This document shows positions 30,436 through 38,551 of a stretch of 40,090 bases of DNA, one piece after another. The stretch is taken from assembly GCA_017621115.1 (NCBI GenBank), contig JAGATU010000077.1:1-40090 (forward strand), read 5' to 3'. How positions within the stretch are numbered: the stretch's first letter is position 1; the number at the start of each line of letters is the position of its first letter. Under the pieces are notes generated by a model. It was not told the DNA's origin, searched no databases, and saw only the letters and a list, made by a program, of their open reading frames with translations. A program made the position numbers and the translations under genes. The DNA is from Lachnospiraceae bacterium (lineage in GTDB: Bacteria; Bacillota_A; Clostridia; Lachnospirales; Lachnospiraceae).

Positions 30436-32214
30436 ATGAAAAATATGAATCGAACAAAAAAAATAATTAATATACTACTACTCTTTCTTCTCCCCATCAT
30501 CATTTTCTACACCATGGAATTCTTTTTAAGGAATCCTTTTGAGAAGATGCGGGTTGGAATACAGTTTTTAAATATTGCGTTTTTTGAACTGGTGGCGGTG
30601 ATTTTGTTTTTTGCCGCAAAGAGCGTAAGGATTGCCATACGCGTAGAGGCAGTTGTGGCATTGCTTATCGGACTGATTGATTATTTTGTGGTGCAGTTTC
30701 GAAGCAACCCGGTCATGCCGTGGGATATTTACAGTATTAAGACGGCAGCAGTTGTGGCGGATAATTATGATTATTCGTTGGAGCCGCAGGCGATTATCTG
30801 TGTGGTAATCCTGCTACTTTTTTTTGCGGGTACATGGTTTATTCCAAAATGGGATAAACTACTGACTCCGCTTAGAATCGCAGGAAGCGTAATCGGGCTA
30901 ATATTGCTAATCCTTTTGACCAATTATGTGCAGACGCCGCAAGCAGTTAAGACCTTTCACTTATATGATAAATTATTTACGCCTAACACGATGACATATA
31001 AGGATGGTACGGTGGTTGCATTTTTGATGCAATGCCAGTATCTTAAAGTTGAGGAGCCAAAGGGATACAGTAAGGATAAGGCAGAAAGTATTCTTGCAGA
31101 TATAGAATCCGTTGCAAATGAGCCGCTTAGTTCCGAAAGTGAGTCCATAGAGGAATTGCCGAATATTATTGTGATTATGAATGAGGCATTTTCGGACTTG
31201 TCCATTCTCGGAGAATATACGACCAATATGGACGAGATGCCCTTTATGAGGAGCCTGATGGCCGGAGCGTACAATACGGTTTCGGGATATATGGATGTCC
31301 CGGTACTTGGCGGCAATACAGCCAATACGGAGTTTGAGTTTTTGACAGGCGACACGATGGCGTTTCTGCCGCAGGGAAGTATTGCATACCAGCAGTTTGT
31401 GCATGATAAGATGCCTTCGGTTGCATCTACTCTGAAAGCACTCGGCTATCGTACCGTGGCACTTCATCCATACCGTGCAAGCGGATGGGACAGAAGTGAG
31501 GTATATCCGTATTTTGGATTTGATGCATTCTATTCGCAGAGTGATTTTACCAATCCTCTGATTTACCGTAAATACATTTCGGATCAGTCAGATGTTGAAA
31601 AAGTCATTGAGATTTATGAACAGAATCCTGAACAACCGCTGTTTATGTTCAATGTTACGATGCAGAACCACTCTTCCTATTCGGATGTGTTTGATAATTT
31701 CACGCCGCAGATAGAAGTTGAGGGCACGGACTCGGTTGCGCTTAACCAGTATTTATCGCTGTTGTATGAGTCTGATAAGGCTTTAGAACAGCTCGTTCAG
31801 TATTTTGACAGATTGGATGACCCTACGATTATTGTCTTTTTCGGAGACCATCAGCCGACGGATTCGGTTGTGGCGCCGATTTATAAATTAAATGGGGAAA
31901 GTGTGTATTCTTTAAGTGAAGAAGAATTGAGCCTTCGTTATAAAGTGCCATATATTATTCACGCTAATTTTGATATTGAAGAAGAACAGAATGTGCCTAT
32001 GAGTTCAAATTATCTCGGTATAAAAACGCTTGAACTTGCAGGAGTAACGCTTAATTCATATCAACAGTTTGTAGCAGAGAATTATCGTAAATACCCGTCC
32101 GTATCCGTTTTGCAGATTCGGGATGCTGACGGAAATGTTTATTCTGTGGACAAAAAGGAAGAGTTATTAAATGATTACCAAATTTTGCAATACCATCACT
32201 TGTTTGAAAAGTAA
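30436..32214 (+). CDS. LtaS-like sulfatase-fold enzyme (lipoteichoic acid synthase family)
   Basis: About 593 residues: five hydrophobic helices in the first 185 residues, a linker, and an extracellular alkaline phosphatase/sulfatase-type domain at about 235-530. Likely active-site residues are Glu in IVIMNEAFSDLS, the nucleophile Thr295 in GGNTANTEF (matching the LtaS threonine), and the metal-binding FFGDHQP. LtaS polymerises glycerol phosphate from phosphatidylglycerol; related enzymes prime or modify other polymers, so the product is not fixed. The start is uncertain: ATG 30436 has no strong ribosome binding site, and ATG 30445 or GTG 30418 are possible. The 3' end overlaps a YfhO-like gene by 44 bases. 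Confidence 0.87.
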   Translation: MKNMNRTKKIINILLLFLLPIIIFYTMEFFLRNPFEKMRVGIQFLNIAFFELVAVILFFAAKSVRIAIRVEAVVALLIGLIDYFVVQFRSNPVMPWDIYSIKTAAVVADNYDYSLEPQAIICVVILLLFFAGTWFIPKWDKLLTPLRIAGSVIGLILLILLTNYVQTPQAVKTFHLYDKLFTPNTMTYKDGTVVAFLMQCQYLKVEEPKGYSKDKAESILADIESVANEPLSSESESIEELPNIIVIMNEAFSDLSILGEYTTNMDEMPFMRSLMAGAYNTVSGYMDVPVLGGNTANTEFEFLTGDTMAFLPQGSIAYQQFVHDKMPSVASTLKALGYRTVALHPYRASGWDRSEVYPYFGFDAFYSQSDFTNPLIYRKYISDQSDVEKVIEIYEQNPEQPLFMFNVTMQNHSSYSDVFDNFTPQIEVEGTDSVALNQYLSLLYESDKALEQLVQYFDRLDDPTIIVFFGDHQPTDSVVAPIYKLNGESVYSLSEEELSLRYKVPYIIHANFDIEEEQNVPMSSNYLGIKTLELAGVTLNSYQQFVAENYRKYPSVSVLQIRDADGNVYSVDKKEELLNDYQILQYHHLFEK

Positions 32215-34702
32215 GCAAAAATTGTATATTGCCGCATTCGGGATTCCGTTTTTGACAATGCTTGTGCTGTTTGCCATTAACAAAATTTTCCCGTTCGGAG
32301 ACCGGTCATTTTTAAATATTGATATGTACCATCAGTACTTCCCGTTTTTGACCGAGTTTTTTCATAAACTCAGAACAGGGGATTCCATCTTCTATTCCTG
32401 GAATGCGGGAATCGGCTCCAATCTGATTGCGCTCTATGCCTATTACCTGGCAAGCCCGATTAACTGGCTGTGCGTTCTTGTGCCGGAAGGCATTTTGATG
32501 GAGTTTATGACCTACCTTGTGGTTATTAAAATTGGCCTTTGCGGTTTGACGGCGGCGATGTATTTATCCAAACATTTCAATACGGAAAAAATGTCCGTTG
32601 CATTCTTTGCCCTGTTTTATGCACTGTCAGGATATATGGCGGCTTATAATTGGAATGTTATGTGGCTGGATTGTATCGTACTGGCGCCACTTATTCTGCT
32701 TGGCTTGGAATGCCTGGTAAAAGAAGGAAAATACAAGCTCTATTGCTTAAGCCTCGGAATTGCGATTCTGTCCAATTATTATATCTGTATTATGATTTGC
32801 ATTTTCCTTGTGTTGTATTTTCTGATTGTGCTTTTGCCGCTTGCTGAAAAGAAAGTGCGTGCATGCATGCATTTTGCGTCTTTTTCACTGCTTGCGGGAG
32901 GTATCGGTGCGCTGTTTCTGATACCGGAAGTGCTGGCACTGCAGTTGTCGCGTTTTTCAAGCGCGGATTTCCCAAGCAAATTAACCGAGTATTTTTCGGT
33001 ATTTGATGTGCTTGCAAGACATAGTTTTAATGTGGCAATTGAGACGGGGCTGGACCATTGGCCGAATATTTTCTGTTCGGTTGCGGTGTTTATTTTGTTC
33101 CCACTTTATCTTGTTAATAAAGGGATTTCATCCCGTGAAAAAATAGGAAGACTGGCATTACTTCTGGTACTGCTTCTTAGTTTTTCCTATAATATACCGA
33201 CATTTATCTGGCATGGAATGAATTATCCGGATTCCCTTCCGTGCCGCCAGTCATTTTTGTATATTTTATTACTTTTGACTGTGTGCATGGACGCGTACCT
33301 GCATCTTAAGGAAGTGTCCGGGCAGGAACTGGCAGTATCTATCAGTGCGGGCTTTGTTTTCGTACTTCTGGCACAGAAGTTGGTAACGGACGATGCATTT
33401 GAGGCCAAAACGTGGCTGCTTACGATTCTGTTTCTTGCAATTTATACACTTTTATTGTATGCGGTGCACAGTCAGGAAAAATTACCGAAATATATGATTG
33501 CGCTCTGCGTACTGGTAATGGTTGTGGAAGCCGGCGCGAATACGCTTTTGACCAGCCTTTCGACAGTTTCGCGCCCGAATTACCTGGAAAACTATAAAAC
33601 CTATAACGAATTGTACACGCAGCAGGCAGAGGCGGAGCCGGAGGCGTTTTACCGCTATGAAAAGACATCGCGTATGACCAATAACGATGCGATGCTTCAG
33701 GACTACCCGTCGCTTTCGATGTTTTCATCAACTTCAAACGGACTTGTAAATCATTTTTACGACCGCTACGGAATGCGTAACAGTAAGGTGTTTTACTGCT
33801 CTGACGGTATGACTCCTTTTATGTCTGCACTTTTGGCGCAGGGATATACTTTCAGTAAGGATGATTTGTCTTCGGATGGATTATATGAATTTGTAAAAGA
33901 GCAGGATGGCGTTAATTTGTACCGTAACAAGTATTCCCTGCCGCTTGGTTTTACCATTTCTCCGGATGAGACCTTTGAGACAATGTTAATTGATGATAAG
34001 GATACAGCCTTTGCGGTAGTTGCGGAAAATAAGGACGACGGCATGCTGCCAATCAACCGCCAGAACAATCTCGCATTGCGCCTTGGCGCAGAAGGCGATT
34101 TGTTTACCGAAATCAACTGTGAGGACAATGCAGGTTATGCGACAATACCGGTGCCATACAGTACCCGTGTGTATGCATATTGCGATACTTCAAAGCACAG
34201 TGAAATTAAGGCATATGTAAATGACGAAGAGTTAAAGATATTTAAGAAGACCAATAACCGCTATATCCTTGACTTAGGTTTCCATGAGGCCGGGGATGTT
34301 ATTACGTTGAAATCCGAAAAAGACGACACGCTTCATCTGCGCGCGTACAGCTTTGATGAGGACTATCTGACTGATTTATTGGCGGAATGTTCCCAGAATA
34401 CGCTGCGTATCCGCGAAATGACATCGACAAAGTTAAACGGGAGCGTAACGGCCGCTGAGGACGGATACCTTATTCTGAGTATTCCGTACGATCCGGGCTT
34501 TACGATTAAAGTAGACGGTGTCAAAACAGAGGCCGCCCTATTTGAGGATATGATGATAGCGGTACCGCTTACCGCAGGAGACCACGACATTTCCCTGTCC
34601 TACTATCCGCAGGGAATGACAGCGGGTATATTGATTACGGTATTAAGTGTCCTGTTATTTGGTATAATATGTTATGTGGAACGTAGAAAAGAGCATGAGT
34701 AG
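32171..34702 (+). CDS. YfhO-family membrane protein
   Basis: An 843-residue protein with about a dozen hydrophobic helices up to residue 460, a soluble extracellular domain, and a last helix near 815-835. The early motifs FPFGDRSFLNIDMYHQY and FYSWNAGIGSNL, then ALSGYMAAYNWNVMWLD, are those of the YfhO/GT-C-like family. In Bacillus and Listeria YfhO relatives act in glycosylation of lipoteichoic acid. Overlap by 44 bases with the LtaS-like gene and a good ribosome binding site (GGAAGAG) inside that gene support joint action on a polyglycerol-phosphate-type polymer. The stop codon lies in the loop of the terminator. Confidence 0.88.
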   Translation: MITKFCNTITCLKSKQKLYIAAFGIPFLTMLVLFAINKIFPFGDRSFLNIDMYHQYFPFLTEFFHKLRTGDSIFYSWNAGIGSNLIALYAYYLASPINWLCVLVPEGILMEFMTYLVVIKIGLCGLTAAMYLSKHFNTEKMSVAFFALFYALSGYMAAYNWNVMWLDCIVLAPLILLGLECLVKEGKYKLYCLSLGIAILSNYYICIMICIFLVLYFLIVLLPLAEKKVRACMHFASFSLLAGGIGALFLIPEVLALQLSRFSSADFPSKLTEYFSVFDVLARHSFNVAIETGLDHWPNIFCSVAVFILFPLYLVNKGISSREKIGRLALLLVLLLSFSYNIPTFIWHGMNYPDSLPCRQSFLYILLLLTVCMDAYLHLKEVSGQELAVSISAGFVFVLLAQKLVTDDAFEAKTWLLTILFLAIYTLLLYAVHSQEKLPKYMIALCVLVMVVEAGANTLLTSLSTVSRPNYLENYKTYNELYTQQAEAEPEAFYRYEKTSRMTNNDAMLQDYPSLSMFSSTSNGLVNHFYDRYGMRNSKVFYCSDGMTPFMSALLAQGYTFSKDDLSSDGLYEFVKEQDGVNLYRNKYSLPLGFTISPDETFETMLIDDKDTAFAVVAENKDDGMLPINRQNNLALRLGAEGDLFTEINCEDNAGYATIPVPYSTRVYAYCDTSKHSEIKAYVNDEELKIFKKTNNRYILDLGFHEAGDVITLKSEKDDTLHLRAYSFDEDYLTDLLAECSQNTLRIREMTSTKLNGSVTAAEDGYLILSIPYDPGFTIKVDGVKTEAALFEDMMIAVPLTAGDHDISLSYYPQGMTAGILITVLSVLLFGIICYVERRKEHE

Positions 34703-34715
34703 CATGCTCTTTTTT
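34690..34715 (+). terminator. terminator overlapping the YfhO-like stop codon
   Basis: AGAGCATG (34690-34697) pairs with CATGCTCT (34703-34710), followed by T's. The five-base loop AGTAG contains the TAG stop (34700-34702), so the left arm is coding. Confidence 0.85.
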
Positions 34716-34793
34716 ATACTTATTTAATTGTATATTGGAAATAAATGTGATACTCTACATGAGAGTTAATAAGTTAAATGGGGGACATCCTTT

Positions 34794-35585
34794 ATGTATA
34801 ATGAGATTTTATCCATTGGTCCTGTGACAATTCACGGATACGGACTGATGATTGGTATCGGGGTTGCGGTAGCACTTTTGATGGGCGATATCCGTGCCAA
34901 GAAAAAAGGACTGAACGGTGATTTGGTATATGGTCTTACGATTACAACGGTAATTTTGGGATTTTTATGTGCGAGAGTACTGTTTATACTGACCGAATGG
35001 AAAGCCTTTCTGGCGAATCCTATGGCATTTATCAAAGGCAGCGGTTTTGTGGTGTATGGCGGTATTATCGGCGGTCTATTGGTGATTTACGGATATTGTA
35101 AATTCAAAAAAGTGGATTTTCTGTCCTATTTGGATTTGATGGTACCGTCTGTGGCGATGGCGCAGGGATTTGGGCGTATCGGATGTTTTCTGGCAGGTTG
35201 CTGCTACGGTAAGCAGACGGATTGCTTCCTTGGCGTGGTATTTACCAATTCCGCATATGCACCAAACGGTATCAAACTGCTTCCTTCCCAGTTATTTATG
35301 GCGGCAGGTGATTTTGTACTTGCGGCAGTATTAATTTGGTTTGCGGCCAAAAATCCCCTTAAGGGCAGAGTCAGTGCACTCTATCTGATTCTTTACAGTA
35401 TCGGACGTTTCCTTGTGGAATTTACAAGAAACGACGACAGAGGAGCAGTAGGAGCTCTTTCCACATCCCAGTTTATCGGTATTTTTATATTGATATTGGG
35501 TGTTTTGATGTATTTTATTTTGCCAAAACTGGTTAAGCCGGAAGTGGCCACGGAGATTACGGAAGAAGAAACAATCGGAGAATAA
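34794..35585 (+). CDS. lgt: prolipoprotein diacylglyceryl transferase
   Basis: A 263-residue protein with about seven membrane helices. The Lgt signature is FGRIGCFLAGCCYGKQT near residue 123-139, a form common in Firmicutes; GYGLMIGIG and GRFLVEFTRNDDRG are further conserved parts. It adds diacylglycerol from phosphatidylglycerol to the lipobox cysteine of lipoproteins such as those at 8014 and 22493. The ribosome binding site is GGGGGA, twelve bases before the ATG. A small DUF6472 gene begins two bases after its stop. Confidence 0.96.
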   Translation: MYNEILSIGPVTIHGYGLMIGIGVAVALLMGDIRAKKKGLNGDLVYGLTITTVILGFLCARVLFILTEWKAFLANPMAFIKGSGFVVYGGIIGGLLVIYGYCKFKKVDFLSYLDLMVPSVAMAQGFGRIGCFLAGCCYGKQTDCFLGVVFTNSAYAPNGIKLLPSQLFMAAGDFVLAAVLIWFAAKNPLKGRVSALYLILYSIGRFLVEFTRNDDRGAVGALSTSQFIGIFILILGVLMYFILPKLVKPEVATEITEEETIGE

Positions 35586-35587
35586 CT

Positions 35588-35758
35588 ATGATTTGTGATA
35601 CCTGCGCGAATTATTCATACGATGAAGATTACGAATATTATGTATGTGAAGTAGACCTGGACGAGGACGAGATGATGCGCTTTCTGAGCGGTAATAATCA
35701 GGAATGCCCGTATTATCAGAATGATGATGAGTACCGGGTAGTACGACACCAGATGTAA
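35588..35758 (+). CDS. DUF6472 family mini-protein
   Basis: A 56-residue acidic protein: MICDTCANYSYDEDYEYYV, then CEVDLDEDEMMRFL, CPYYQ and DEYRVVRHQM. The CxxC at the start, the later C and CPYY, and the DLDEDEM centre match the short DUF6472 proteins found in Lachnospiraceae. Four cysteines suggest metal binding. Function is not known. It starts two bases after lgt and is followed 16 bases later by the HAAS protein, so the three are probably one operon. Confidence 0.8.
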   Translation: MICDTCANYSYDEDYEYYVCEVDLDEDEMMRFLSGNNQECPYYQNDDEYRVVRHQM

Positions 35759-35774
35759 CACGAAAGGATACTGC

Positions 35775-36230
35775 ATGAATAAAATTGAGTTTGTCGAGCA
35801 GATGAGAAGAAGCCTTTCTTCCATTGACGATTATACTTTTGTAAACGATACGGTTGCCTATTATGAAGACTATATCGAGTCCCATATTAGGATGGGTAAG
35901 TCTGAGGAGCAGGTAATGGAGGAACTCGGTGATCCGAGGCTGATTGCCAAGTCCATTCTTGCATCCCACGAGACGGAGAATGAGACGCAGGAAGACGGCA
36001 CATATTATAAACGCGAGAATCCCTACGGAGATAAGGCGCTGCGGACCATTCTTAACTTTAATGGCAAGGTAATTCAGATGCCCTCATGGCTTTTGAAAAT
36101 ATTGTCAGTTTTGGCAACATTTGTAATTATTGTATTGCTGTTTACCGTGCTGCGGATTCTTTCGCCATTCCTTATTGTTGGCTTTATGGGTTATATGATT
36201 TACCGCCTGATATCAGGGAGCGGACGTTAG
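35775..36230 (+). CDS. HAAS/DUF1700-like membrane protein
   Basis: A 151-residue protein. The N-terminal 60 residues form a helical HAAS-type domain (MNKIEFVEQMRRSL, YYEDYIESHIRMGKSEEQVM, ELGDPRLIAKSIL), and two hydrophobic helices follow near residues 105-126 and 132-145. In many Firmicutes DUF1700/HAAS proteins pair with a PadR regulator and modulate envelope stress genes; no PadR gene is present here. AAAGGA lies before the ATG. It ends the lgt transcript; no strong terminator is seen after it. Confidence 0.8.
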   Translation: MNKIEFVEQMRRSLSSIDDYTFVNDTVAYYEDYIESHIRMGKSEEQVMEELGDPRLIAKSILASHETENETQEDGTYYKRENPYGDKALRTILNFNGKVIQMPSWLLKILSVLATFVIIVLLFTVLRILSPFLIVGFMGYMIYRLISGSGR

Positions 36231-36272
36231 TACAGTAACCATTTTTTGATAGACGCAGCTTGAGCATCCGCT

Positions 36273-36301
36273 GAATAATAAAATCCTTTTGACAGATACT
36301 A
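36273..36301 (+). promoter_or_regulatory. sigma-G-like promoter for the small Asn/Ser/Lys protein
   Basis: GAATA (36273-36277), 17 bases, GATACTA (36295-36301). It matches the sigma-G pattern gHATR-N17-CATWHTA except for one base. A TTGACA at 36289-36294 is within the spacer but has no matching vegetative -10 box. Confidence 0.5.
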
Positions 36302-36350
36302 ATCCTGTAACATGAGTTACAAATACGATTGTAAAGAGAGGGTATGTATC

Positions 36351-36515
36351 ATGGAAAAAAATTATTCAGAAAACAAAAACACAAATTCTTACCAGGATTG
36401 CAAGAACAGCACAAAGAACGCTAACTCACAGTCTTCAAAAAACAGCTCTAAGGACAGCACAAAAAACAGCACAAAGAGCAACTCTAAGAACAAAAATTCT
36501 GAATACAACTACTAA
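36351..36515 (+). CDS. small Asn/Ser/Lys-rich protein, possible spore protein
   Basis: A 54-residue hydrophilic, basic protein made mostly of Asn, Ser and Lys. The core is a degenerate repeat of the kind (S/D)-(S/T)-K-N, visible as KNSTKNANSQSSKNSSKDS and STKNSTKSNSKNKN. One cysteine; no hydrophobic segment; ends in EYNY. No family recognised. ATG 36351 follows GAGAGGG at good spacing; an earlier ATG at 36312 has no ribosome binding site. A sigma-G-like promoter upstream and a perfect terminator downstream define a one-gene unit, so forespore expression is inferred. Confidence 0.65.
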   Translation: MEKNYSENKNTNSYQDCKNSTKNANSQSSKNSSKDSTKNSTKSNSKNKNSEYNY

Positions 36516-36518
36516 GAA

Positions 36519-36556
36519 AACAAAGCCGGTGTATGTGCACCGGCTTTGTTCTTTTT
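36519..36556 (+). terminator. terminator after the small Asn/Ser/Lys protein
   Basis: AACAAAGCCGGTG (36519-36531) pairs perfectly over 13 bp with CACCGGCTTTGTT (36538-36550); CTTTTT follows. Confidence 0.93.
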
Positions 36557-36592
36557 AGGCTAAAAGAAATGCAATGTATATACAAAGGAATC

Positions 36593-36622
36593 TTGACAAG
36601 GGTGCGGGCAAAAACGTAATAT
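36593..36622 (+). promoter_or_regulatory. sigma-A promoter abutting the THUMP methyltransferase start codon
   Basis: TTGACA (36593-36598), 18 bases, TAATAT (36617-36622). The expected start of transcription is about 36629, which is the A of the ATG, so the mRNA may be leaderless. Confidence 0.65.
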
Positions 36623-36628
36623 AGCGGT

Positions 36629-37777
36629 ATGAGAAAATTTGAATTGATAGCGCCATGCCATTTTGGTTTGGAAGCGGTACTGAAGAAAGAAATAATTGAT
36701 CTGGGATATGACGTCAGTAAGGTGGAGGACGGCAGAGTCACATTTATCGGGGATGAAGAGGCGGTTTGCCGCGTGAATGTTTTTTCCAGGACAGCGGAGC
36801 GTATTTTGATAAAAGTAGGCTCCTTTATGGCGACTTCTTTTGAGGAGTTGTTTGAGGGAACGAAGGCGCTTGCCTGGGAGGAATATATTCCGGTTGACGG
36901 TAAGTTTTGGGTGGCAAAGGCCGCCAGTGTGAAGAGTAAATTGTTTTCCCCATCCGATATCCAGTCCATCATGAAAAAAGCAATGGTGGAGCGCATGAAG
37001 CAGACCTATCCGGTGGTGCGTTTTGAGGAAACCGGAGATGCGTATCCCGTGCGTGTATTTATTATGAAAGATGAGGTGACGGTGGGCCTTGATACGACGG
37101 GCGAATCGTTACATAAGAGAGGATACCGTAAATTGACGGCGAAGGCTCCGATCGCGGAGAATCTGGCGGCAGCACTGATTATGCTGACACCGTGGAGAGC
37201 GGACAGAATTCTTGTGGACCCGTTCTGCGGAAGCGGTACGATTCCGATTGAAGCGGCGATGATGGCGGCGAATATGGCGCCGGGCATGAACCGCAGCTTT
37301 TTGGCGCAGAGCTGGGAGCATCTGATTCCGAAACGCGATTGGTACGACTGCATTGATGAGGCAAACGACCTTGTGGATACAAGCGTGAAGACGGATATCC
37401 AAGGGTATGATTTGGATAAAGAGATGGTGGCAATTGCCAAGGCCAATGCCAAGCTTGCAGGCGTGGATCATATGATTCATTTCCAGGCGAGGGATGTGGC
37501 TGAACTTAGCCATGCCAAGAAATACGGCTTTTTGATTACCAATCCGCCGTACGGTGAGCGTATATCGGATAAGGAGAGTGTCGGTGCACTGTATAAGACC
37601 ATTGGTGAACGTTACCGTGCGCTGGATAGTTGGTCCATGTATCTGATTACTTCTTATGAGAACGCAGAGCGTGATATCGGCAAAAAAGCCGACAAGAACC
37701 GCAAGATATATAACGGAATGATGAAGACCTATTATTATCAGTTTATGGGTCCGAAACCGCCAAAGAAGGATAAATAA
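36629..37777 (+). CDS. THUMP-domain class I SAM-dependent RNA methyltransferase (RlmL/YpsC-like)
   Basis: A 382-residue protein. An N-terminal ferredoxin-like and THUMP region binds RNA (FELIAPCHFGLEAVLKKEI, about residues 4-22, through about 155). The methyltransferase domain follows, with DPFCGSGTIPIEAAM near residue 196 and catalytic NPPYGE at Asn305. Relatives make N2-methylguanosine in 23S rRNA or tRNA; the exact site is not settled. The N-terminus aligns with the family, so ATG 36629 is right, yet there is no Shine-Dalgarno sequence and a promoter -10 box ends six bases before it. The amidase-like gene begins directly after the stop. Confidence 0.92.
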   Translation: MRKFELIAPCHFGLEAVLKKEIIDLGYDVSKVEDGRVTFIGDEEAVCRVNVFSRTAERILIKVGSFMATSFEELFEGTKALAWEEYIPVDGKFWVAKAASVKSKLFSPSDIQSIMKKAMVERMKQTYPVVRFEETGDAYPVRVFIMKDEVTVGLDTTGESLHKRGYRKLTAKAPIAENLAAALIMLTPWRADRILVDPFCGSGTIPIEAAMMAANMAPGMNRSFLAQSWEHLIPKRDWYDCIDEANDLVDTSVKTDIQGYDLDKEMVAIAKANAKLAGVDHMIHFQARDVAELSHAKKYGFLITNPPYGERISDKESVGALYKTIGERYRALDSWSMYLITSYENAERDIGKKADKNRKIYNGMMKTYYYQFMGPKPPKKDK

Positions 37778-38548
37778 ATGAAGTTTAAACGTATACTAAA
37801 GGGATTTTTAACGGTAGTGGGAATATTGATTCTGCTTGCTGCGATAGCGGTTGGAGGATATATTCTCTACAAGTCCTATGAACAAAGACAGCAGGTTCCG
37901 AAAGAAGTTCTTTTGACGGAACAGGAAAAGACACAGATTGCTTACGAGGAGAATCTTTCCTATGTTATGGAAAAGAAGGATGACTACGATTTTATCGTAG
38001 TACTGAATCCTGCCCACGGCGGTCTTGATAACGGAAAAGAGAATGCCTACGGCAAGGAAAAGGACATTGTCCTTTCCGTTTGTGAGCAGGTAATCGAAGC
38101 CAATACGGACGAGAGTATGGGTATTTTTGTGACAAGGGATGATGATGTGGCAATGGACGATGAGATGCGTCTTGCCTTCCTTGAACAGGTACAGCCGGAT
38201 TTGTTTATTGATGTACATCTGAATAAAGATGCGGTGACCAGTTCTTACGGAACGACAGTCTATTACAATACCTCTTATTTCGACCGCAGACTTTCCAATG
38301 CGGAATTGGCGGATATCATGGAAAAGAGTGTAGTATCGGCAATTGAAGGCTTTGCATGCGGTATTTACCCTGTGGAGCGTGAGGAAATGCAGATTATACT
38401 CGAGCTGAATATGCCTGCAGTAAGTATTGCCTGCGGTGACCTTTCAGGTGAAACGGAAGGCCAACTTTTAACAACCCTGCCTTATCAGAAAAACGTGGCA
38501 AAGGGCATTTTGGAAGGCATAAGCAGGGCAAAAGAAAAAATGGAGTAG
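37778..38548 (+). CDS. N-acetylmuramoyl-L-alanine amidase-like protein lacking the catalytic glutamate
   Basis: A 256-residue protein with a membrane anchor at about residues 10-32 and an Amidase_3-type domain at about 70-250. The three zinc ligands appear present: His80 in NPAHGG, Glu94 in YGKEKDI and His147 in FIDVHLNK. In active enzymes the final motif reads roughly VELGFLSN with a catalytic Glu; here it is SIACGDLSG, with Ala218 at that place and Asp for Phe. Either it is an inactive binder of peptidoglycan or zinc, or it uses another residue. The ATG follows the methyltransferase stop immediately. Confidence 0.85.
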   Translation: MKFKRILKGFLTVVGILILLAAIAVGGYILYKSYEQRQQVPKEVLLTEQEKTQIAYEENLSYVMEKKDDYDFIVVLNPAHGGLDNGKENAYGKEKDIVLSVCEQVIEANTDESMGIFVTRDDDVAMDDEMRLAFLEQVQPDLFIDVHLNKDAVTSSYGTTVYYNTSYFDRRLSNAELADIMEKSVVSAIEGFACGIYPVEREEMQIILELNMPAVSIACGDLSGETEGQLLTTLPYQKNVAKGILEGISRAKEKME

Positions 38549-38551
38549 AAA

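Noticed and set aside
36289..36301. Vegetative promoter from TTGACA at 36289
   Set aside because: No TATAAT-like box lies 16-18 bases downstream; the sigma-G-like match explains the region better.
36400..36500. CRISPR-like or tandem DNA repeat of AGCACAAAGAAC units
   Set aside because: The units are short, irregular and lie inside an open frame coding for Asn/Ser/Lys, with no spacers; they are low-complexity codons.
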